Source: SIAQ01 sp963767835 (GTDB taxonomy: Bacteria; Planctomycetota; Planctomycetia; Gemmatales; Gemmataceae). From it: DNA of 64,000 nucleotides. Below the pieces are notes generated by a model. It was given only the letters and a program-made list of their open reading frames with translations, was not told the origin of the DNA and did no database searches. Both the position numbers and the translations under genes were made by a program. The stretch's first letter is position 1; the number at the start of each line of letters is the position of its first letter. Below, in pieces: positions 58,061-64,000 of the stretch. The DNA lies in NCBI GenBank assembly GCA_963767835.1, contig CAVYFY010000019.1, forward strand, positions 124,001 through 188,000, written 5' to 3'.

Positions 58061-58351
58061 TTATCCAGGCGTCTTCGTCTTGTCGGTCGGGGTCTTTGTT
58101 GGCGTCGGAGTCGGGGTCGGAGTGGGAGTCGGCGTTGGAGTCGGGACCGGAGTCGGCGTTGGGGTCGGCGTCGGTGTCGTCTTTCCCGAGGTTGGGGTCG
58201 GAGTCGGGGTGGGGGTCGGAGTCGCAGTCCCGGTCCCGGTCGTGGTCTTGCCCGTGGTCTTGGTCTTGTCCTTCGTGGTGCAGCCCGTCGAGCCCATGGT
58301 CAGGGCGATGCCGGCGCACATGCAAATCATCAACCCAAGCAGCTTCTTCAT
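58061..58351 (-). CDS. Lipoprotein with Thr-Pro repeats, 96 aa
   Basis: ATG 58351 has GAGGA upstream (an ATG 15 bases earlier is in frame). The signal MKKLLGLMICMCAGIALTMG is followed by STGC as lipobox. The mature protein is almost only TP repeats (TPTPTPTPTPT in three blocks) ending TPTDKTKTPG. The coding DNA is a six-base minisatellite (ACTCCG/ACCCCG variants, 58090-58225), prone to length change. A cell-envelope spacer role is plausible. Confidence 0.8.
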   Translation of the reverse strand: MKKLLGLMICMCAGIALTMGSTGCTTKDKTKTTGKTTTGTGTATPTPTPTPTPTSGKTTPTPTPTPTPVPTPTPTPTPTPTPTPTKTPTDKTKTPG

Positions 58352-58809
58352 ACGATCATTCCTCACTTCAAATAGTTACAGATGGACATGGACCAGCACA
58401 ATCGGCGAACGCTTCCGAATGGTCCACTCCGCAAGTTCCATTCGATGGGATACACGAATTCTCAGATTATTCCCGAAATTCTTGCTTTCAAGCAATAAAT
58501 GCGCAATTTGTGATTTTTTTCGCAATCTCACGGCGCCATCCAATTGGTCTGGCGTGGCTTTGGGACATTCACGATAATGAACCATCAGCACGCGAAAAAC
58601 AGAAAAACTGCGGAGTTTCTCGACATCGTAGTGCGGGCTTTAGCCCGGCCTTTGCTCATGATTTCGCCGCGGGCCAAAACCCGCACTACGAAACCGGGGG
58701 ATTTCCGAAAACCGCGCTTTTCATGGAGGAAATCGGCTTGGCACGCGGCGGTCACTTTTCGGGAATAAACGGCTTGCCGGCGTATCTGAATTGATAGGGA
58801 GTCCTGCCC
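58352..58809. other. Intergenic region with one palindrome
   Basis: About 460 bases without a supported gene. It holds the repeat at 58626-58690. Short frames here have no ribosome sites or coding bias. The promoter of the sigma factor operon should lie at its end. Confidence 0.5.
58626..58690. repeat. Palindrome, GTAGTGCGGGC family, copy 3
   Basis: TCGTAGTGCGGGCTTTAGCC and AACCCGCACTACGA form the arms of an imperfect hairpin. Confidence 0.88.
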
Positions 58810-59346
58810 ATGGGATGGCTCGGCGGCTCGAAACACAAGATCGAAACGCTCGTCGAGGCTCATTACGAGGCGCTCTACCGCTATGCCTATCGCCTGAGCG
58901 GGGCTTCCCAGCCGGCCGAGGATCTGACGCAGGAAACTTTCTGTCAGGCGCAGACCAAGCTGCATCAGCTGCGCGACCCCGGCAAGGCGAAATCGTGGCT
59001 GTTCAGCATCCTGCGCAACGCCTTCCTGCAGCGATTACGCTCCAGCAAGCAGGAGAAGGAAATCTCGCTGGATGGGCTGGGCGAAATCCCCGAGCGCGGC
59101 ACCGAGCCGGCCCTGCCGATCGATTTGGCCCAGTTGCAGCAGGCGTTAAGTGAATTGCCCGAGGCGTTTCGCACGCCGATCATTCTTTACTTTTTCGAGG
59201 AATTCAGTTACCGCGACATCGCGGAACAGATGAATGTGCCCTTGGGAACAGTGATGTCGCGGCTCGCCCGGGCCAAGACATTTCTGCGGCAGCGATTGAC
59301 GGATCAAGCCGACCTGGTCGGGAAGCACCAAGGGGAGGGACGCTAA
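58810..59346 (+). CDS. ECF-type RNA polymerase sigma factor, 178 aa
   Basis: The protein has sigma-70 region 2 (ALYRYAYRLSGASQPAEDLT QETF motif, SWLFSILRNAFLQRLR) and region 4 (LPEAFRTPIILYFFEEFSYRDIAEQMN and PLGTVMSRLARAKTFLRQRL), the RpoE-like layout. GGGAG lies 8 bases before ATG 58810. Its stop overlaps the start of the anti-sigma gene by one base (TAATG), so the two are coupled. Target promoters are not known. Confidence 0.93.
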   Translation: MGWLGGSKHKIETLVEAHYEALYRYAYRLSGASQPAEDLTQETFCQAQTKLHQLRDPGKAKSWLFSILRNAFLQRLRSSKQEKEISLDGLGEIPERGTEPALPIDLAQLQQALSELPEAFRTPIILYFFEEFSYRDIAEQMNVPLGTVMSRLARAKTFLRQRLTDQADLVGKHQGEGR

Positions 59347-60008
59347 TGGAATGTCAAGAAGTACGCCAGTTGCTCGCCTTCTTCGAGCGCAAGAGCGAAG
59401 AGTTCGACGCCGTGGAGCGCGACGCGCTGCAGAAGCACCTGGACGCCTGCCCCGATTGTGCGGCTTTGTCGGCCCAGGAGCGCGGCATGGATCAGGCCAT
59501 CGGCACGGCGATGCGCGATGTGCCGATCCCGGCCGGCTTGAAGCAGCAAGTGCTCCAGCGCGTTGCCAGGGAGCGCGGCGGCAAGCCGTGGAAACGCTGG
59601 GCGGCCGCGGCAGCCGTGGCGGCGGCGTTGCTCACGGCCATCGGCGGCGGCTGGTTAGCCTTCTCGCATAAGCCGGAATTCGCTCTGGAGGAAAGAAACG
59701 TCTGGACCAAAGAAGATGTCCAAAGCTACCTCCACGAGCATGGTTGTATCGCCCCCGCTCCCAGCAAGGTCCGTTACGATCTACTGCGGAAAGTCGATAT
59801 CGTCATCCTCCAGGGCCAGCCGGTTCCAAGACTGAGCTTCTCAGGAAACAACGGCGAGTCGGCAACGCTCTTCATCGTCGATAAACGACGATTCAACGTG
59901 GACAAAATCAGCAACGACGGCTCGGTCCACAAGCACGAAGATGGCCGATTCCTTTATCTCATCCATCCCGGCAATGACCTTGCGTGGCTGCGCCCGGACA
60001 TCATCTGA
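59346..60008 (+). CDS. Anti-sigma factor with zinc-binding domain, 220 aa
   Basis: The N-terminal cytoplasmic part has the zinc anti-sigma motif H-x3-C-x2-C in HLDACPDCAAL. A single transmembrane helix follows (WAAAAAVAAALLTAIGGGWL), then a periplasmic domain of about 120 residues (VWTKEDVQSYLHEHGCIAPA, IVILQGQPVPRLSFSGN). This is the usual membrane-bound partner of the ECF sigma factor just upstream. The periplasmic domain should sense a signal or be the site of regulated cleavage. Confidence 0.88.
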   Translation: MECQEVRQLLAFFERKSEEFDAVERDALQKHLDACPDCAALSAQERGMDQAIGTAMRDVPIPAGLKQQVLQRVARERGGKPWKRWAAAAAVAAALLTAIGGGWLAFSHKPEFALEERNVWTKEDVQSYLHEHGCIAPAPSKVRYDLLRKVDIVILQGQPVPRLSFSGNNGESATLFIVDKRRFNVDKISNDGSVHKHEDGRFLYLIHPGNDLAWLRPDII

Positions 60009-60130
60009 TCTTCCCGCGAACGGCCGGCGCCTGCTGGCCGTTCGCCATTTCCATGCTTGCCCCGCCAGGCAAAATGTGCGACAATTCTCTCCACTCAGAT
60101 TCCTTTCCTTACTTGCGCGGGATTGCCACC

Positions 60131-62215
60131 ATGAATACTTCTTGTCGATGGTCCGTGCTGATCGTGGCGTTCATGCTCATTGCGGGCCAGGCCGGCGGGC
60201 AGGAGAACCATAGCTCCGTGAAGCTCGCTGCGGACGAGCGCTTTGGCAAGGCAATCGCCGTGACACGCGATCTCATCGAAGAAAAGAAATGGGGCGACGC
60301 CGTCAAGGCGTTGCAGGCGGTGCTTGACGAGAAGGAGGACCGATATTTTCGCGTATTCGTGCCGGACCCCGCCGATCCGAAGAAGCAGATCAGCATCCTG
60401 CGCGGGTGCAAGAGCGAGGCCAATAAGCTGATCGGCTCATTGCCGGGCCAAGTGCTGCAAAAGTATGAGGCGGCTCACGGCGCGAAGGCCCGCGAGATGC
60501 TCGAAATGGGCCGCAAGAACAACGACCTCGCCCTCATCACCGAGGCGGCGGTGCGCTATCGGCACACCAAAGCAGGCATCGAAGCAATCAATCTGCTGGC
60601 CAAGATCACGTTCGCCGAGACGCCCAAACTCGACGGTTGGCCCTCCTGGCGCGGCAATGCGGCGAACACCGCCCATGCCAACGGCGGCCCACCGAACCTT
60701 AGCAAGAAGTTGTGGTCGCGGCCCGTCATGCTCGACAAGATCGACGACGACTTCGATCCGGACGCCGACGAGCTCGCAAAAAAGCGAGTCGATGCCGCCA
60801 TCAGGCAAGTGCGCAATCTCAAGCAGCCGGTGTTGCCAGGTTTCTTCCCGATCGCCACGCAAGGCATTGCGGTTTATCGCACGCAGCGCGATGTGCGTGC
60901 CGTGGCGCTGAAGACCATCAAGATCACGGATCCTGAAACCGATGATGTCTACGAATCCCCGGCCGGGCAAATCCTCTGGAAAACGATCCCGTTTAAGCGC
61001 AGTCTGTCCGACCTTCTGGTAAAACACGAGAACCGGGGCAAGGTCGATCAATGGCTTGACGTTTACGAAAAAGTGCCGGGCCTAAACACCTATCTGTACG
61101 ATAATACGCTTATCGGCACACTGGCCGCCGACAATCGGAATGTCTACGTGATCGACGACTTGGCCGTGCCGCCGGACCCGATGATGTTTGAGAAATTGGC
61201 GTTGAACAATCCGAGGCTCAATCCGCAGAATCTCAAGCCATTGTTGATGCAGAACGAACTGGCGGCATACAGCCTCCTGACGGGCAAGCTGACGTGGTGC
61301 CTGAACGAGAAGGACAAGAATTTCAAGGACAGCCATTTTCTTAGCGCGCCGATCTCCATCGGCGGAAAGCTCTACGTCCTCAACGAACGGATAATCGATC
61401 CCGTGAAAGCGAACCCGTTCGGCGGCGAATCCGAGCTGCGGCTTTTCTGCATCGATCCGGCCAAGATCGACGGTGATAACAAGCCGGCCATCGTGGGGCG
61501 GCCGCTGGTGCTCGGCAAAGTCGTGCAGCCGGGCCGGTTTGTGCAGGACCTGAGCCGGCGGGTCAACACGGCGGTGCCGGCGTTTGCCGACGGTATTCTG
61601 GTATGCCCGACCAATGCCGGCGAGATATTTGGCATCGAATTGCCGACGCGCAGCCTGGCGTGGGCGTATTCGTATCGTGAAAGCGCGCCGCAACCGATTG
61701 CGCTGCCGGGCATGGTGCTTCCCAAGGGCGTGGCGGGGACGACGGTGGTTTCGAAGTGGAAGTCGGCGCCGCCGACGATTTCCGACGGCAAGGTCGTCTT
61801 CACCGCTCCTGATGCCGATTCGGTTCATTGCATCCAGCTTTCTGACGGCAAGCCGCTCTGGAAAAAGAAGCAGCGGAAAGGCGATTTGTATCTGGCGGGC
61901 GTCTATGCGGGACGGGTGTTGATCGTGGCCGAAAAGACCATTCGCGCTCTCGGTTTGAAGGACGGCAGCCAGGCCTGGTCCATCGACACCAACGATTTGC
62001 CCGCCGGGCAAGGGACGGCAAGCGACGGCATTTATTACCTGCCGCTCGAGAAAGAAATCCTCGCCGTCGATTTCGCCAAGGGCCAGATCAAGGCCCATTA
62101 CCGCGTTCCGGCCGGCGGAATGTCACCGGGCAACCTCGTCTTCTACGACGGCATGCTCATTTCCCAGACTCCGACCGACTTGCCTGCGTATCCTTTGTCC
62201 AGGGCTAAGTCTTGA
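60131..62215 (+). CDS. Secreted PQQ-like beta-propeller protein, 694 aa
   Basis: ATG 60131 begins a signal peptide (WSVLIVAFMLIAGQAGG). A helical region of about 130 residues (IAVTRDLIEEKKWGDAVKAL) is followed by a propeller with WPSWRGNAANTAHANG and repeated blades such as DGKPLWKKKQRKGDLYLAGV, LKDGSQAWSIDT. The PQQ-like fold is inferred from the Trp/Gly blade pattern; no cofactor residues can be assigned. It lies 122 bases after the anti-sigma gene and might be part of that response. Confidence 0.82.
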   Translation: MNTSCRWSVLIVAFMLIAGQAGGQENHSSVKLAADERFGKAIAVTRDLIEEKKWGDAVKALQAVLDEKEDRYFRVFVPDPADPKKQISILRGCKSEANKLIGSLPGQVLQKYEAAHGAKAREMLEMGRKNNDLALITEAAVRYRHTKAGIEAINLLAKITFAETPKLDGWPSWRGNAANTAHANGGPPNLSKKLWSRPVMLDKIDDDFDPDADELAKKRVDAAIRQVRNLKQPVLPGFFPIATQGIAVYRTQRDVRAVALKTIKITDPETDDVYESPAGQILWKTIPFKRSLSDLLVKHENRGKVDQWLDVYEKVPGLNTYLYDNTLIGTLAADNRNVYVIDDLAVPPDPMMFEKLALNNPRLNPQNLKPLLMQNELAAYSLLTGKLTWCLNEKDKNFKDSHFLSAPISIGGKLYVLNERIIDPVKANPFGGESELRLFCIDPAKIDGDNKPAIVGRPLVLGKVVQPGRFVQDLSRRVNTAVPAFADGILVCPTNAGEIFGIELPTRSLAWAYSYRESAPQPIALPGMVLPKGVAGTTVVSKWKSAPPTISDGKVVFTAPDADSVHCIQLSDGKPLWKKKQRKGDLYLAGVYAGRVLIVAEKTIRALGLKDGSQAWSIDTNDLPAGQGTASDGIYYLPLEKEILAVDFAKGQIKAHYRVPAGGMSPGNLVFYDGMLISQTPTDLPAYPLSRAKS

Positions 62216-62219
62216 TCCA

Positions 62220-62293
62220 CGTGGGGCCAGGCTTTCCAGCCTGGCCAAACAGCCAAAGGATGCCTTGGCCAGGCTGGAAAGCCTGGCCCCACG
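62220..62293. repeat. Palindrome CGTGGGGCCAGGCTTTCCAG
   Basis: Bases 62220-62246 and 62267-62293 are perfect reverse complements (27 bp), and each arm holds its own CCAGGCTTTCCAGCCTGG inner palindrome. It begins five bases after the stop of the first propeller gene. Confidence 0.93.
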
Positions 62294-62374
62294 TCGTTTC
62301 CGTCCATTCGATTTTCTCCCGCCGGCGTCTATAGTGATAAGACGCCCGATTCAGAACCGCTCGGAGAAAAACGA

Positions 62375-63724
62375 ATGCGAATTCGCACGCTTGTCGCCCT
62401 GGCAATTCTTGGGCTGACCGCTTCCGCCGCCCGTGCCGACGATTGGCCGCAATGGCTCGGGCCGAAGCGCGACGGCGTCTGGCGCGAGACCGGCATCCTG
62501 AGCAAGTTCCCGGCGGATGGGCCAAAGATTCGCTGGCGCACGCCAATCAACGCAGGCTATTCCGGGCCGACCGTCGCCAACGGCAAGGTGTACGTGACCG
62601 ACCGCATTCGCATGGCAACCGCCGAAACCCCCAAGGGCAAGAAAGCGAAAATCCCCGGCGTCGAACGAGTTCTCTGCTTGAACGAGGCCAGCGGGGCCAT
62701 CATTTGGCAGAAGGAATATGCCTGCGAATACATCGGCATCGGCTACGGGTCCGGGCCGCGCTGCTCGCCGATTGTCGCTGGCGGCAAGCTCTACACGCTC
62801 GGCACGATGGGTGATCTCTATTGCTTCGATGCGGCCACCGGCAAGGTTCTCTGGTCGAAGGAGCTCGCCAAGGAATACAAGGTGCGCATGGGGCAGTGGG
62901 GCTTTGCCGCGCACCCGCTCGTGGACGGCGATCGGCTCATCTGCCTGGTCGGCGGGCCCGGCTCCGTCGCGGTCGCTTTCCACAAAGACACCGGCAAGGA
63001 AATCTGGAAAGCCCTCTCCGCCAGCGAGCCCGGCTATGCGCCCCCCATGATCTACGAGATCGCCGGCAAACGCCAGCTCATCATCTGGCATCCCGATTCC
63101 ATCAACGGCCTCAACCCTGAAACCGGCGCCGTCTTCTGGACGCAAAAATACGGCGACAAGAACATCACCATCAAGGCCGGCTTGACCGTGCCGACGCCGC
63201 GGCTTGACAAGGACAAGCTTTTCTTCACCGCCTTCTACGACGGCCCGCTCATGCTCCAATTCAATAGCGACGGTGAGCCGCGCATCCTTTGGAAGGGAAA
63301 AGGCAAAGGCGAAACACCCGATCGCACCGACGGTCTGCACAGCATCATGCCCACCCCCATCATCAAGGACGGCCATATCTACGGCATCTGCTCCTACGGC
63401 GAATTGCGCTGCCTCGACGAATTGACCGGCAAACGCCTGTGGGAAACGTATGAAGCCACCACCAAGGCTTCGGTCCGCTGGGGCAACGCCTTCCTCATCG
63501 AGCACGCCGACCGCTTCTTCCTCTTCAACGAGCAAGGCGACCTGCTCATCGCCACGCTTTCGCCCAAGGGGTACAAGGAAATCGACCGCGCCCACATCAT
63601 TGCTCCGACAAATCTCATGGTGGGCAAGGACCGCCCCGTCGTCTGGTCGCACCCGGCCTTCGCCAATCGCTCGGTCTACGTCCGCAACGACAAGGAAATC
63701 GTTTGCGTATCGATGGCGGAGTAA
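62375..63724 (+). CDS. Secreted PQQ-like beta-propeller protein, 449 aa
   Basis: The signal peptide MRIRTLVALAILGLTASAARA is followed by DDWPQWLGPKRDGVWRETGI, the standard start of planctomycete outer-membrane-assembly-like PQQ propellers. Blades show ASGAIIWQKEY, ATGKVLWSKEL, DTGKEIWKALS, ETGAVFWTQKYG and LTGKRLWETYE. GGAG lies 9 bases before ATG 62375. The function is unknown; relatives occur near secreted dehydrogenase-like genes. It is separated from the other propeller gene by a palindrome. Confidence 0.88.
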   Translation: MRIRTLVALAILGLTASAARADDWPQWLGPKRDGVWRETGILSKFPADGPKIRWRTPINAGYSGPTVANGKVYVTDRIRMATAETPKGKKAKIPGVERVLCLNEASGAIIWQKEYACEYIGIGYGSGPRCSPIVAGGKLYTLGTMGDLYCFDAATGKVLWSKELAKEYKVRMGQWGFAAHPLVDGDRLICLVGGPGSVAVAFHKDTGKEIWKALSASEPGYAPPMIYEIAGKRQLIIWHPDSINGLNPETGAVFWTQKYGDKNITIKAGLTVPTPRLDKDKLFFTAFYDGPLMLQFNSDGEPRILWKGKGKGETPDRTDGLHSIMPTPIIKDGHIYGICSYGELRCLDELTGKRLWETYEATTKASVRWGNAFLIEHADRFFLFNEQGDLLIATLSPKGYKEIDRAHIIAPTNLMVGKDRPVVWSHPAFANRSVYVRNDKEIVCVSMAE

Positions 63725-63733
63725 GCCCGAATT

Positions 63734-64000
63734 GAGCCACGGATGAAACGCGGATTGAACACGGCGCGGCACAGCCGCAACCGAAAGGAAAAATAGCCAC
63801 GGATCGAACACGGATCAGAATCTGTAAACCCTGGCCAAATTCGGACTTAACAGCGCCGAAATTTCGGCGCTCGGGAATTTGCGTAGAACGGATGGAAAAG
63901 GAAAACCAGCCAATTCTCCCGTCCGTTCTACTAACGATCAAAAACTCTGCCGCGCCCAACCGTCCAATAGCGGTTGCCACGCCGTTCGATCCGTGTTTCA
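63734..64000. repeat. CCACGGAT-family repeats at the window end
   Basis: A degenerate half-element (GAGCCACGGATGAAACGCGG) is at 63734-63763. A second element opens at 63794 with TAGCCACGGATCGAACACGG, and its reverse complement (GTTCGATCCGTGTTTC) starts at 63984 and runs off the window. Between them, at about 63891-63935, GTAGAACGGA faces TCCGTTCTAC. No gene is seen in 63725-64000. Confidence 0.8.

Noticed and set aside
62351..63811. 486-codon frame opposite the second propeller gene
   Set aside because: Same cause; the plus strand has blade motifs and a signal peptide.

Overview
The window looks like a chromosomal segment of a planctomycete, most likely of the Gemmata branch (Gemmataceae). 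The signs are a GC-rich genome; a beta-RFAP synthase-like gene of the methanopterin C1 pathway; a PVC-type heme protein with a CxxCH motif; PQQ-like beta-propellers and PPC-type secreted proteins; Uma2-family nucleases; lipid A synthesis (lpxB); and two surface proteins that share an N-terminal LE.R..P motif. No rRNA, tRNA, CRISPR array, phage or transposase gene was recognised. Gene names rest on motifs read by eye; no database search was run.

Layout. 1-8041: end of a beta-RFAP synthase-like gene, a hypothetical gene, a transglutaminase-like protein, a helicase-like ATPase and a tagaturonate reductase-like dehydrogenase. 8168-15740: a broken PVC heme protein, an MFS transporter, and threonine dehydrogenase between two inverted Uma2 copies. 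15923-24171: ferredoxin, ferrochelatase and an inositol-monophosphatase family gene in one run, then an HTH regulator, rhomboid protease, membrane-anchored trypsin-like protease and oligoendopeptidase F. 24489-29835: an island of three related TPR loci (full, collapsed, remnant) interleaved with an HNH gene pair and a toxin-antitoxin pair. 29961-36832: secreted acetylesterase, calpain-like protease, leuA with a complete leucine attenuator, HtrA-type protease and a DksA-type zinc finger protein. 37498-48312: cell-surface genes, namely an M1 peptidase fused to an Omp85-like barrel, a giant 12-repeat protein carrying a cyclophilin domain, and a small outer membrane protein. 48319-64000: lpxB, purE, a PPC protein, an FHA-GAF-HD-GYP regulator, a sulfatase-like membrane protein, three small lipoproteins, an ECF sigma/anti-sigma pair and two PQQ-like propeller proteins.

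Two themes run through the window. First, it is full of imperfect palindromes of at least eight sequence families. Most lie between genes, some run exactly from stop codon to stop codon, and in four genes a repeat appears to be read through in frame, adding about 25-45 residues. Second, about ten genes carry a frameshift. Where the intended frame can be reconstructed it is usually one base missing from a short run of identical bases, which points to assembly or sequencing error more than to real decay; one gene (8168-11845) is broken many times.

The strongest new-looking items are the leucine attenuator upstream of leuA (leader peptide, competing hairpins, terminator), the peptidase-Omp85 fusion, and the in-frame palindromic insertions.
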